From the NCBI RefSeq assembly GCF_001263395.1, contig NZ_CP011786.1:434001-498000 (forward strand): 64,000 nucleotides of DNA, written 5' to 3'. Under the pieces are notes generated by a model. That model was given only the letters and a program-made list of their open reading frames with translations. It searched no databases and was not told the origin of the DNA. Shown piece after piece: positions 1 to 8,249 of this stretch (the stretch's first letter is position 1; every line of letters starts with the position of its first letter). The DNA comes from Bifidobacterium actinocoloniiforme DSM 22766. GTDB taxonomy: Bacteria > Actinomycetota > Actinomycetes > Actinomycetales > Bifidobacteriaceae. The position numbers and the translations under genes were made by a program.

Positions 1-1
1 G

Positions 2-409
2 TACGGGTCGGGTTCGTATGGTTCCCGTGGCGCTCGCGGCTCGCAGGGCGGGCATTCGGGCAGTGGCTACTACGGCTCCGGCAGGTCAACGGGATCACGG
101 GGCTCCTACGGCTCTGGCCGTGCCCACGGGTCGTCAGGCTCCTCCAAGGCGTGGTCCCAAAGCGGGCGGGTGACCACCAGAAGGACCAAGCCCACGAGGT
201 CGTCCCAGGCGGGGTCGGCCCAACCCTCCGGCTCCAAGCTCTCAATCGACGACTTCCACCGGGGAGACAAGGTCGCTCACGATCAGTACGGTTTGGGCAC
301 CGTCGTCGATGTGCAGGACAAAGGCCATAATTCGGTGCTGACCGTGGATTTCGGCTCCGATGGCGTTAAGCGACTCATGCTGCGGGTCGCTCCAATCGAG
401 AAGCTCTGA
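2..409 (+). CDS. pcrA: ATP-dependent DNA helicase PcrA/UvrD, C-terminal fragment
   Basis: Only the last 135 residues are in the window; the gene runs in from the left edge. The final ~50 residues (GDKVAHDQYGLGTVVDV ... GVKRLMLRVAPIEKL) match the C-terminal Tudor-like domain that closes actinobacterial PcrA/UvrD SF1A helicases, which act in repair and in clearing RNA polymerase or RecA from DNA. In PcrA this domain contacts RNA polymerase. It is preceded by about 50 residues of low-complexity Gly/Ser/Arg/Tyr sequence with repeated GSYGS- and GSGR-like units, a long disordered linker. The reading frame is open from base 2. The gene ends before a strong hairpin and converges on the CAP-domain gene. 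The helicase motifs are outside the window, so the assignment rests on the C-terminal domain alone. Confidence 0.8.
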   Translation, partial: YGSGSYGSRGARGSQGGHSGSGYYGSGRSTGSRGSYGSGRAHGSSGSSKAWSQSGRVTTRRTKPTRSSQAGSAQPSGSKLSIDDFHRGDKVAHDQYGLGTVVDVQDKGHNSVLTVDFGSDGVKRLMLRVAPIEKL

Positions 410-448
410 GCGGAGACTGCCCTAGTCCGACAAGGAATGGCCATACGG

Positions 449-487
449 AAAGGCCCCCGACCATGGCGTGATGGTCGGGGGCCTTTC
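449..487. terminator. Bidirectional rho-independent terminator
   Basis: A 16-bp perfect stem (AAAGGCCCCCGACCAT / ATGGTCGGGGGCCTTT) with a 7-nt or shorter loop lies between the convergent pcrA and CAP genes. The A-run on one side and T-run on the other allow it to work in both directions. Confidence 0.85.
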
Positions 488-522
488 ATGTGCTTCAAAA
501 CGCCTCGGCAAGCCGGCTGGAA

Positions 523-1716
523 TCAGTGGGCTGCCTTTCGCTTCAGGAGCACGGCGCCTCCTGCGGCCAGGCACAGTCCAAGGCCTACGGCTGCGACACC
601 GAAAACGCTGGCACCAGTACGCGCCAAGCCCAGTTGGCCGCTCCGGCTGCTGAGTGGATCACGTGAGCCGGAAGTCGAGCCTCCAGGGTTGCTGGGGGAG
701 GCGGAACCGGGAGCGCTGGGGGCACCTGGTGCGCCGCCAGAGTTGGAGGACGAACCATGTTGGTTGGGCTGGTTGGGCTGAGGAGGGGAGCTCAAGGATT
801 GAATCCTGGCTGCGATGTCATCGTAGGTCTTCTGCGCGGCGTTCACGGCCTCTTGGGCGGCGTTGACGTTTGCGCCGGCGTTCGACAGGAATGACCGGTA
901 GGACTGGAAGTTCGCGTAGTAGTCCTGGACCGTCATCGACCGCGATCCAGCCCAGGCGTTGGCGGAGCGCACCATGCGCGGGGTCAAGCCGAAGAAGAAT
1001 ACCTGGCCATAGGTGTTTCCACCGTAGGGGTTGGAGGAATTCCTGTGAATCGCGAAGCCGGTGATTTGGTAGGAACCGTTGACGATGTTGTCATAGTGGC
1101 CGGTTATGCCGTTGCCGTTGGTCTTATTCTGCTTTTCTGCCGTATACCACCTGGCGAAGGGGTCGTTTTCCGGGCTGTTCCAGGCCAGGTTCTCGCCGAT
1201 GTCGAATACCCTCGCGTGTTCGGTGTTGGTCGACGACCAGTCAGTATCCGCCTGGGACATAGCCATCAGGGTGTCTGAGACCTTGAGAGCGCCTTTGCCT
1301 TCCCCGGCCCGCAGTTCGTTGCACTTGTCGAGGTATTCAAACGTGGCGCCCATATTATCCAATGAGGTGGCGTCGTCGGATGCACCCAGGTGGATGCTGG
1401 GGCCGAGCTTGCCGTTCAAACCGCTGTCGGTCAGGACATCATAGGCTCCTGTGGCTCCGACGTATTTGAAGTAGCCTGCGGTTCCTTCTTCCTTCAGCGC
1501 TGTGGCTTGAGAGGCCATATCCTGCTTGGTCTTGAGATTGGCCTTGGCTTCGTCCAGGTTGGTGGAGGCCGCGGCCAGCTGCTCCTTGAGCTGCTTGAGC
1601 TCAGCGGTGTCATCGGCCAATGCGGGGCTCGCCGCACCGAGGGCGACGGCGCCTGACACGGCCACCGTCAGTCCCAGCTTGATCAGCCGGGCAATCCAAT
1701 CATTCGCTGCATGCAT
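523..1716 (-). CDS. Secreted CAP/SCP-domain protein with sortase-type cell-wall anchor
   Basis: The 397-residue product has a signal peptide (hydrophobic segment about residues 10-30, likely cleavage after PALA), a short coiled coil rich in Ala/Lys/Glu (~38-78) and a CAP-superfamily domain (~120-265, with CNELRAGEGKGAL, TEHARVFDIGENLAW and YGQVFFF). A Ser/Pro/Gly-rich spacer follows, then LARTG (about 364-368), a hydrophobic helix and KRKAAH. That tail is a sortase sorting signal with A in place of the usual P of LPXTG. It is probably exposed on the cell wall; the molecular role of bacterial CAP proteins is poorly defined. The ATG at 1716 is chosen because GAGGAAA lies 7 nt upstream; an ATG at 1767 is in frame but has no good ribosome site. 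Confidence 0.8.
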   Translation of the reverse strand: MHAANDWIARLIKLGLTVAVSGAVALGAASPALADDTAELKQLKEQLAAASTNLDEAKANLKTKQDMASQATALKEEGTAGYFKYVGATGAYDVLTDSGLNGKLGPSIHLGASDDATSLDNMGATFEYLDKCNELRAGEGKGALKVSDTLMAMSQADTDWSSTNTEHARVFDIGENLAWNSPENDPFARWYTAEKQNKTNGNGITGHYDNIVNGSYQITGFAIHRNSSNPYGGNTYGQVFFFGLTPRMVRSANAWAGSRSMTVQDYYANFQSYRSFLSNAGANVNAAQEAVNAAQKTYDDIAARIQSLSSPPQPNQPNQHGSSSNSGGAPGAPSAPGSASPSNPGGSTSGSRDPLSSRSGQLGLARTGASVFGVAAVGLGLCLAAGGAVLLKRKAAH

Positions 1717-1802
1717 ATTAGTATTTCCTCGTTCTCTCTCCGCGCCCGTAGCTACGCGACTGTGCATGGCTAAGCGAGCCTATCAGCTCTTCCCTACCCA
1801 GC

Positions 1803-1832
1803 ATCGTACCTAAAAGCGAGCCCCGAACACAA
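1803..1832 (-). promoter_or_regulatory. Putative promoter of the CAP-domain gene
   Basis: Reading the minus strand, TTGTGT is followed after 18 nt by TACGAT, about 85 nt upstream of the chosen start. The same stretch contains an imperfect stem ending in TTTT (GCAAGCC ... GGCTCGC, about 1811-1845) that could end the upstream permease transcript, so the two readings compete. Confidence 0.4.
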
Positions 1833-1869
1833 GACAGGCTTGCGCTAGGCCCAGGGATAGCGGGTGAAG

Positions 1870-3321
1870 CTAATCCTTGCCCTTGGAAGAGACGATGAAG
1901 TGCTCCTCCGAAGGCAGGGCCAGGTTGGCGATGACGGCGACGACAAAGGCGACCGCTATGCAGTTGGTGGAGAAGATGGATTGGAAGAGCGGTGGGAAGG
2001 CCGCGAAAATCTCATGGACCTGCGTGAAGCCGATACCTACAGTGAGGGATAAGGCCGCGATGGTGATGTTGCGTTGGGAGAAACCGGCTTCGGCGATCAT
2101 CTGGAAGCCGGAGAGGATGATGTTGCCGAACATCATGATTGTGCAACCGCCCAGGACGGCCTGGGGCAAGGAGTTGAAGACTGCTGCGATGCCGGGCACG
2201 AACGAGGCCAGGACCAGCAGGAGTCCGCCTGAGAAGATGACCTTGCGGTTGACGACTTTGGTCATGGCCACCAGGCCGATGTTCTGGGCGAAGGAGGTCA
2301 GCGGCAGGCAGCCGAAGAAGCCGGAGACGATAGAGATGGCGCCGTCGCCCGCGATGGCGCCGCTCATCTCGCGGTCGCTGGGCGTGCGGTCCAGGCCCAC
2401 CCGGCACAGGGCGGTCGTGTCGCCGATCACCTCGACTGAGGAGACGACGTAGAGCAGGGCGAAGGAGATGATGGCTCCGGCGTCGAACTCAGGTTTGAAA
2501 GGCATGACTCGAGGCAGGGAAACGACCTGAAGGTGCTGGAAACCGGAAAAGTTCACCATGCCCATGGCCAGCGCCACGGCATAGCCGATCACCAGGCCGA
2601 AGAGGACTGAAAGCTGCTTGGCCGTGCCCCTGGTCAGCAGTTGGAAACCCAGGCAGGCCACCAGGGAGATCGTGGCCAGAGTCAGGTTCTGCCAGGAGCC
2701 GAAGTCCTTGGCCCCGGCTCCGCCACCGAAGGATTGCGCGCCCACAGAGAGCAGGGAGAAGCCGATGGAGGTGACGACCACGGCCGAGACAATGGGCGGC
2801 ACGAAGCGGCGCCACCAGTTGGCCGTGAGCCCCAGGATCAGCTCCACCAGGCCGCCGACCATGACCGCGCCCACGACCACGCCGTAGCCCTGGTGGGAGA
2901 CGATGGACACCGCCGCGGCCACGTATGTAAAGGAGATGCCGGTCACCATAGGAAGGCGCCCGCCGACCTTCCACAAGGGATAGAGCTGGAGGCAGGTGCC
3001 CAAGCCGGCGACCAGCAGGCCGTTCTGGATGACCATCGCCGATTGATCAGGCGGCATCTTGGCGGCTGCCGCCACCAGGAAAATGGGCGCCAGGTTGGCT
3101 ACGAACATGGCCATGACGTGCTGCAAGCCGAAGGGCAGGCCCCGCCAGAAGGAGATCTTGCCGTTCAGGCTGGTCAAGGGGCTGGTCTGGTCCTGCTCCG
3201 GGCTTTGGATCCCGCCCTGCGCGCTGGGGGCGGACGTCCGCCCCCGCTTGGCTTCGGGTGCGCTTTCGGCTTGGGCCGCGCGCTCTGTGCTGTCTGTCTG
3301 CTGCTGGGGTGTGGCGCTCAC
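1870..3321 (-). CDS. NCS2-family nucleobase permease, xanthine type
   Basis: A 483-residue polytopic membrane protein of the nucleobase:cation symporter-2 family, probably importing xanthine or a related purine with a cation. After a ~65-residue hydrophilic N-terminal tail come the family's helices. The substrate-site region reads SFAQNIGLVAMTKVVNRKV, the form typical of xanthine/urate carriers rather than uracil carriers, and DTTALCRVG and EVIGD lie upstream of it. Length is normal. The start is the GTG at 3321, preceded by GAGAAGAAGG. It stands alone, so substrate is inferred from family motifs only. The pyrimidine-type paralogue lies at 26851-28182. Confidence 0.85.
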   Translation of the reverse strand: MSATPQQQTDSTERAAQAESAPEAKRGRTSAPSAQGGIQSPEQDQTSPLTSLNGKISFWRGLPFGLQHVMAMFVANLAPIFLVAAAAKMPPDQSAMVIQNGLLVAGLGTCLQLYPLWKVGGRLPMVTGISFTYVAAAVSIVSHQGYGVVVGAVMVGGLVELILGLTANWWRRFVPPIVSAVVVTSIGFSLLSVGAQSFGGGAGAKDFGSWQNLTLATISLVACLGFQLLTRGTAKQLSVLFGLVIGYAVALAMGMVNFSGFQHLQVVSLPRVMPFKPEFDAGAIISFALLYVVSSVEVIGDTTALCRVGLDRTPSDREMSGAIAGDGAISIVSGFFGCLPLTSFAQNIGLVAMTKVVNRKVIFSGGLLLVLASFVPGIAAVFNSLPQAVLGGCTIMMFGNIILSGFQMIAEAGFSQRNITIAALSLTVGIGFTQVHEIFAAFPPLFQSIFSTNCIAVAFVVAVIANLALPSEEHFIVSSKGKD

Positions 3322-3870
3322 GCTTACCTTCTTCTCGTTGTTACCGCGGAGGTGACTGCAATCTGGATGATGGTTAGGGCAGGTAATTGTGCTGGATTTA
3401 ACTGACTCGCATTCGCCCGGCTAAGGGCCGAGGCCGCCCCTAGCCGCTGCGGGCGGCGGGTGGCGCTGGCCGGGGGCGCGGACGCAGGAAGGCCATGCAC
3501 CCGTGGGATGCATGGCCTTCCGAAGTATTGTTAGCCGCTTGGACCCGGACTCCTGCCCTTGGATCGGGGCTGCTCCGTCCGCTGCGGCATGGCAGATGTT
3601 GAACCCGTAGCAGCGTCGGACGACGCGGGGACTTGTCTGCATACGCCTCTCATCTCTTACGGGGCTACCTGCAAGCGCTGTGGCCGCTGGGCGGTTTGGA
3701 GGACAATTGCTGGGGGCGGGAGCCGCTTGCCCGTACGGCGAAAGGCTCCGATACCCAGGAGCATACTTCGGGCCCTGACCAGGGCTGTGGAGCCGTGTCA
3801 TATGGCGGACGGGTGCGTTCCACTTATTGAGATGGGCCCTATCCGCCATCGACGGGCCTGCGCTCGCGGT
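3322..3870. other. 549-bp intergenic region with one perfect hairpin
   Basis: No open frame here looks coding: composition is erratic and there is no ribosome site. The clear structure is a 13-bp perfect stem at 3487-3521. I looked for tmRNA, RNase P RNA and SRP RNA signatures and found none. The promoter of the permease at 1870-3321 and the 3' end of the MFS transcript must lie in this stretch. Confidence 0.6.
3487..3521. repeat. Perfect 13-bp inverted repeat, possible terminator
   Basis: GGAAGGCCATGCA and its exact complement flank a 9-nt loop. Neither side has a T-run, so this is not a textbook terminator. It may stop the MFS transcript 350 nt beyond the stop codon or be part of a small RNA. 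Confidence 0.45.
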
Positions 3871-5223
3871 TCAGGCTACGCGGCGGGCGAAGCGGGTGGC
3901 GAATAAGGAGGATGCGGCCATCAAGACGGCGATGGCGAGCATGAGCGCAGGTAGAGGCAAGTGGTCGATCAGCGGCCCGTAGAGGGCCTGGCCCAGGGGC
4001 ATGGCGGCCATAGACAGGCTCATCGTGACGCCGATGACCTTGCCCACCAGCTGCCGGGGCGTCGCGGTCTGCTCGAAGGAGATGATGGTGACCGATACGC
4101 ACTGGAGGAGGCCCATTGCGACGGTCAGCGACAGGAGGAGGGTCAGGTAGGAGACACGCGCTGGGGCGGACAGTCCCATGCTAAGGGCCGCGGGCAGCAA
4201 GCACAGGCCGCTGAGGGCGATCAGCGCCGGCAGCAGGCGCATCGAGAACCAGCCAGGCTTGGTGGAGGTCACCACCGCGCCAGCCAGAGCGCCCGCCGAT
4301 ATGGCGCCCTCCGCCAGGCCCTGCAGCTGGTTGCTTAAGCCCAGCTCCTGGGTCACGATGTAGGGCAGGGCCACGTTGACGAAGGCGCAGAAGACGAGAT
4401 TGGCGAAGGTTACAAGGACATTGGCCACAAGCAGGGTACGCTGCCCGCCCAGAAAGCGGATCGCTTGGGCGAAGTCCGCCAGCAGGAGCCTCAAGGGGTG
4501 ACTGAGCGCCTGGCCCGCCTTGCCCTCGGCTGAGCCGCCGGCCTTGGCCTGGGCGGGGCTGCTGGGGGTGCGCGCAGCCAGGAGGATCCAAACGCTGGAG
4601 GCCAGGCAGGCGGCGCCGGCCATGATTACGACCGGGACGATGCCCGCGAAGCTGAGCAGCACCCCAGCGAAGATGGGGCCCAGCATCGTGGTCAGGGAGG
4701 TGGTTTGGGAGATGATGCCGGTGGCTTGTGTCAAGCGCTCGCGCTCCTGTTTGCCGCTGCTGTGGGTCTTACCGCCTGGCTGGGCATCGCCATGGGGGTG
4801 CTCGCCCAGGTTGACGATGAAGGGCACCCAGGCCTGCACGACCGGCCCGTAGAGGGCATGGAAGCCGTAGGCCAGCATCATCGCGGCGATGGTGAGGGCC
4901 ACCAGGTCGAAGCTGCGGGACAGGAGGAGGTAGGCCAGGGAGATGCCGGCGGTCAGGAAGTCGAGCAGGGCCATCGTCCGGCGCTTGTCCAAGCGGTCGG
5001 CCACCGCGCCGCCGACGGGGGTCAGGGCGACGGCGGGGATCAGCGCGAGGGCGATGACCAGGCCATAGAGGGAGGCGGAGCCGGTCAGGTTGAGCAGGTG
5101 GAGGGGGAGCGCGAAGGTCAGGGTCACCTGACCGAGGGAGGAGAGGATTTCAGTGACGAGCAGGGAAAGGAAGAGCGGGGTGAAGATGTTATTCTGAGCG
5201 GCGGCTGTGGGCTTGTGGTTCAT
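3871..5223 (-). CDS. MFS transporter, probable drug/small-molecule exporter
   Basis: A 450-residue major facilitator protein of about 12 helices. The loop after helix 2 carries GGAVADRLDKRRTM, the MFS motif A. Residues ~150-170 form a hydrophilic His/Gly/Ser/Lys-rich stretch (GEHPHGDAQPGGKTHSSGKQ), unusual within an otherwise compact protein. The ATG at 5223 is chosen because the membrane domain starts 13 residues later and AGGAC sits ~8 nt upstream; the open frame extends much further but is non-coding there. It lies 209 bp downstream of a divergently evolved TetR gene on the same strand and carries a copy of the same operator in its leader, so it is very likely a substrate-inducible efflux pump. 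Confidence 0.85.
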   Translation of the reverse strand: MNHKPTAAAQNNIFTPLFLSLLVTEILSSLGQVTLTFALPLHLLNLTGSASLYGLVIALALIPAVALTPVGGAVADRLDKRRTMALLDFLTAGISLAYLLLSRSFDLVALTIAAMMLAYGFHALYGPVVQAWVPFIVNLGEHPHGDAQPGGKTHSSGKQERERLTQATGIISQTTSLTTMLGPIFAGVLLSFAGIVPVVIMAGAACLASSVWILLAARTPSSPAQAKAGGSAEGKAGQALSHPLRLLLADFAQAIRFLGGQRTLLVANVLVTFANLVFCAFVNVALPYIVTQELGLSNQLQGLAEGAISAGALAGAVVTSTKPGWFSMRLLPALIALSGLCLLPAALSMGLSAPARVSYLTLLLSLTVAMGLLQCVSVTIISFEQTATPRQLVGKVIGVTMSLSMAAMPLGQALYGPLIDHLPLPALMLAIAVLMAASSLFATRFARRVA

Positions 5224-5289
5224 GGGGGAGGGTCCTGTTCGGTGTGTCGATTGGTGTGGCTGCTGGTGGTGGATGTTGTCGCCAGATAT

Positions 5290-5306
5290 ATACCGACGGT
5301 TGGTAT
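5290..5306. promoter_or_regulatory. TetR operator copy O3, in front of the MFS gene
   Basis: ATACCGACGGTTGGTAT is an imperfect palindrome centred on 5298, 67 bp upstream of the MFS start. It shares the half-site GTTGGTAT with two copies upstream of the tetR gene (6324-6340 and 6366-6382). Confidence 0.75.
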
Positions 5307-5432
5307 TTATAGTTTGCGAGAGTTCATTGATGATCTGCTGGCCTTGTCTGGAGGGGTGGGGCGGGGCCATTTCTATGCCTGGAGCGGGTTGTGTGGGAGC
5401 GGCGGACGGCGGCTTGGACCTGCCGCCGATGC

Positions 5433-6239
5433 TTATCGTCGCTGGGACTTCGGCCGCTTCGTCGGCTTGCCCTGCCGGGATTGGCGCTGCCGTTTCCTGG
5501 ACTGGTCTTCTTCGCTGGGCTGGGGCTCCGCGGTCTGTTCGGCCCTGCCTGCATCGCTGCCGTAAGAAGCAATCAGGTCGGCTAGGCCCCGGTCCTCGAC
5601 GGGGGCTCCCAGGGCCTTCATGGCGGTCAAGTAGACCTCCACCCGCGCCCTGAGTTCCTGGCTGGAACCGCTGGTGAAGAGGGGGTACATCCACATGTTG
5701 GCCAGCAGCATCTGGAGTTCCGCCACCTGCTGGGGGTGTTTGACCTGCATGGATCCGTCCTCGTCGCCACGGGCGAAGACCCCGCTCATGACGGTGCGGG
5801 CCGAGCGCATGAGTCCTAGGAATTGCAGGCCTATCAGCTTGGGGTTCTTCTCGGGGTTGAAGGAGCGCATGATGGGCTCGATGGCCGCCAGCTGCGGGCC
5901 TACGATGGTCGGATCGTGCTCCTCCTGCAGGATCTCCAGGCCGTTCGGCGCGTCTTCGCCGCTGGTGGCGCGTTTTCCTCGCCCGGCGCTGAGTTCGGTC
6001 TGCTCCTGCCAGCGGGCCGCCTTCTGCGGACTGACCTGGGCGAAGATGCGGTTGACGACCGCGTCGAAGAGGTCCTCTTTGGAGGCGAAGTGGTGGTAGA
6101 TGGCCCCCTTGCTCAGGCCTCCCAGGTGGTTGATGATGTCCTGCATGCTGGTCTCGTCGTAGCCTTGGCGGATGAACAGGTCGGTGGCCACGTCCAGTAT
6201 TTTCTGGACGGTCTCTTCCGGGTGGGCGTTGCGGGCCAT
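5433..6239 (-). CDS. TetR-family transcriptional regulator
   Basis: A 268-residue TetR/AcrR regulator. Residues ~1-60 form the DNA-binding domain (HPEETVQKILDVATDLFIRQ ... TSMQDIINHLGGLSKGAIYHHFASKEDLF), including the diagnostic GAIYHHF. The ligand-binding part (~80-230) is divergent, as usual. The last ~30 residues are a Lys/Arg/Gln-rich tail (RKRQRQSRQGKPTKRPKSQ), longer and more basic than the family norm. The ATG at 6239 follows GGAAGGAAG with 3-7 nt spacing; an in-frame extension to 6371 would run back through the operators. It probably represses itself and the MFS gene downstream, and dissociates when it binds the exported compound. Confidence 0.9.
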   Translation of the reverse strand: MARNAHPEETVQKILDVATDLFIRQGYDETSMQDIINHLGGLSKGAIYHHFASKEDLFDAVVNRIFAQVSPQKAARWQEQTELSAGRGKRATSGEDAPNGLEILQEEHDPTIVGPQLAAIEPIMRSFNPEKNPKLIGLQFLGLMRSARTVMSGVFARGDEDGSMQVKHPQQVAELQMLLANMWMYPLFTSGSSQELRARVEVYLTAMKALGAPVEDRGLADLIASYGSDAGRAEQTAEPQPSEEDQSRKRQRQSRQGKPTKRPKSQRR

Positions 6240-6323
6240 GATGCTTCCTTCCGTGGGCCTGACGGGCGACACGATGGTCAATCCGCTGTCGGCTGCCGGT
6301 TGCTGGTTTTCCAGAGGGGCAAG

Positions 6324-6382
6324 TAACCGACCGTTGGTATGCATCGTAGCAGTGGGCGTCCGTATATACAAACTGTTGGTAT
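6324..6382 (-). promoter_or_regulatory. tetR promoter with two operator copies (O1 and O2)
   Basis: On the minus strand TTGTAT (6371-6366) and TACGAT (6348-6343) are separated by 17 bp, a good vegetative promoter. Operator O2, 6366-6382 (ATACAAACTGTTGGTAT), covers the -35 box. Operator O1, 6324-6340 (TAACCGACCGTTGGTAT), begins 2 bp past the -10 box and covers the start point. The centres are 42 bp apart, four helical turns, placing both sites on one face of the DNA. Confidence 0.75.
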
Positions 6383-6624
6383 GTATAGTCTGTGCCGGCC
6401 GGACTTTCCCTCAGCGTGCGCCGGAAGTACTGAGATCCCATCGGCATGCGGTCCGGCCTGTGTGGCAGAATGTTCTCTTGGTGTCCGCGCTTATGCGGAA
6501 ACCTATCTGGAGTCTCAGCCCGTCAATGGGTCGGCGGCCATCGGCCGTTCAGCATTGGAGAGGCCTGACTCGGCGGCGCGAGCCGTCTGCGTTCAGATAA
6601 CGACAGAATAGCGAAGGAAATACT

Positions 6625-7251
6625 ATGACTAACGTTCAGCGTTCGCGTCGGCAGGTCCGCCTGTCCCGCGCCCTGGGCATCGCGCTGACCCCCAAGGCCC
6701 AGCGCCTGTTCGAGAAGCGCCCCTACGCCCCCGGTGAGCACGGCCGCACCCGCCGCCGCACCGAGTCGGATTACGCCATCCGCCTGCGCGAAAAGCAGCG
6801 TCTGCGGGCCCAGTACGGCGTCTCCGAGAAGCAGCTGCGCGCTGCTTACGAGCGCGGGACCAAGGAGTCGGGTCAGACCGGCGACGCCATGATGCGCGAC
6901 CTGGAGTCCCGTCTGGACGCCCTGGTCCTGCGTGCCGGCATCGCCCGCACCACCGCCCAGGCCCGCCAGTACGTGGTGCACCGCCACATCATGGTCGACG
7001 GCAACATCGTCGATCGTCCCTCCTACCGTGTCAAGCCCGGCCAGACCATCCAGGTCAAGCCCAAGAGCCAGACCACGGTGCCCTTCCAGATTGCCGCCGA
7101 GGGCGTTCACCGCGACGTGCTCCCCGCGGTCCCTGGCTACCTGGATGTGGATTTGGCCTCTCTGAAGGCCACCCTGACCCGTGAACCCAAGGTCGAGGAG
7201 ATTCCGGTGCAGGTCAACATCCAGTACGTGGTGGAGTTCTACGCCCGCTGA
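6625..7251 (+). CDS. rpsD: 30S ribosomal protein S4
   Basis: A 208-residue S4, which starts small-subunit assembly on the 5' domain of 16S rRNA. The N-terminal part (VQRSRRQVRLSRALGIALTP ... RPYAPGEHG) lacks the zinc-binding cysteines found in many S4 proteins, so this is the zinc-free form. The S4 RNA-binding domain spans ~95-155 (MMRDLESRLDALVLRAG ... QYVVHRHIMVDG). A good ribosome site (GAAGGA) sits 8 nt before the ATG. It is a single-gene unit ending in a strong terminator, away from the large ribosomal protein operons, as in other bifidobacteria and many actinobacteria. Confidence 0.97.
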   Translation: MTNVQRSRRQVRLSRALGIALTPKAQRLFEKRPYAPGEHGRTRRRTESDYAIRLREKQRLRAQYGVSEKQLRAAYERGTKESGQTGDAMMRDLESRLDALVLRAGIARTTAQARQYVVHRHIMVDGNIVDRPSYRVKPGQTIQVKPKSQTTVPFQIAAEGVHRDVLPAVPGYLDVDLASLKATLTREPKVEEIPVQVNIQYVVEFYAR

Positions 7252-7269
7252 TGTAGCTGTTCCACAGAC

Positions 7270-7296
7270 CCCCGCGCCCAACCGGCGCGGGGTTTT
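7270..7296 (+). terminator. rpsD terminator
   Basis: CCCCGCGCC and GGCGCGGGG form a 9-bp stem with a 5-nt loop followed by TTTT, 19 bp after the rpsD stop. Confidence 0.85.
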
Positions 7297-7473
7297 CTCG
7301 TACTCGGGCCCTCCCAATCCCGTAGCCAGCCGAATCTTGGGCGGGTCCTCACGCCAGGCCCTGGCTCAGCGGCCCGCCAGCGTGAGGAGCTGCCCAAAAA
7401 TGCTGGGAGCAGGGTTGGGGGAGCGCAGATTGGCGGGTAGGGGCTGGCTTCGGGCTGGTTCCGGGCCCGGTGC

Positions 7474-7479
7474 CATAAT
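7474..7479 (+). promoter_or_regulatory. -10 box CATAAT placed for leaderless transcription
   Basis: CATAAT ends exactly 7 nt before the ATG at 7487, so transcription would begin at the start codon. No ribosome-binding site with workable spacing precedes that ATG. Confidence 0.55.
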
Positions 7480-7486
7480 GGGAGAC

Positions 7487-8158
7487 ATGGTGCTCCACAT
7501 ATACGCTGTTCGTCATGGGCAGACTTACTTCAACCGCTACAACCGCCTCCAGGGTTGGTCGAACTCACCGCTGACGCCGTCCGGTTTGAGTGACGCCGAA
7601 CGCGCTGGGCACAAGCTGGAGGATGTGGCCTTCCAAGCGGCCTACAGCTCGGACACGACCCGCGCCCAGGTGACCGCCCAACGCATCATCGACCTCAACC
7701 AGGCTTCGGAGCCCAAGCCTGCCTTGCGGTGCGCGATGAACTTCCGAGAGCAGTTCTACGGTTACTTTGAAGGTCAAGACATGGGGATGGCCTGGTGGGC
7801 GGCGGGCGCCCCGCATGGCGCCAAGAGCTACCAGGAGATAGTGGAACGCTACGGGCTGGGGGCGACCCGGGACTTCCTCAAAGAGGCGGACCCCTTTCAC
7901 GACGCCGAATCGGACCAGGAGTACTGGCAGCGGGTGGAGGCGGGCTTCCGTCTGCTGGGGCGGGATGAGACTCTCGCCGACGGCGATAAGGTCCTGCTGG
8001 TTTGGCATGGCAACTCCTTGTTGAGCTTGATGCACCGGTTCGCCCCTGAGGGCTACGACCTGAGCGAGCGGCCCGCCAATGGCTCGGTCACCGTCTTCGA
8101 CTACGACCCTGAAGCCCCCTTCGACCAGGCGGTAGAGGTCTCCTCTTACAACCAATAA
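7487..8158 (+). CDS. Histidine phosphatase family protein (phosphoglycerate mutase-like)
   Basis: A 223-residue member of the histidine phosphatase superfamily. The phospho-accepting histidine is in VRHGQTYFNRYNRLQGW (RHG near residue 9), the general acid region reads NFREQFYGYFEG, and the second catalytic histidine is in VWHGNSLL (~176). This fold covers cofactor-dependent phosphoglycerate mutases and many small-molecule phosphatases; the substrate cannot be read from the sequence. The ATG at 7487 is preferred over that at 7478 because a -10-like CATAAT lies 7 nt upstream, fitting leaderless expression. It lies alone between rpsD and the DUF948-alaS cluster. Confidence 0.85.
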   Translation: MVLHIYAVRHGQTYFNRYNRLQGWSNSPLTPSGLSDAERAGHKLEDVAFQAAYSSDTTRAQVTAQRIIDLNQASEPKPALRCAMNFREQFYGYFEGQDMGMAWWAAGAPHGAKSYQEIVERYGLGATRDFLKEADPFHDAESDQEYWQRVEAGFRLLGRDETLADGDKVLLVWHGNSLLSLMHRFAPEGYDLSERPANGSVTVFDYDPEAPFDQAVEVSSYNQ

Positions 8159-8249
8159 GTCGGCAAGCGGGTGGACAAAGACTGCGGTGTATACCGGCGG
8201 CGTGGTAGCCTTAGCGAGTAAAAGCGTCACCCGGGAAAGAGGTTACAAG

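Noticed and set aside
3421-3849. 142-codon frame in the gap before the MFS gene
   Set aside because: Arg/Pro-rich translation, no ribosome site, no recognisable domain; composition like non-coding DNA.
3322-3870. tmRNA, RNase P RNA or SRP RNA in the gap
   Set aside because: Their invariant sequences (for example GAGGAAAGTCC or the GGAAGG-AGCA SRP tip) are absent on both strands.
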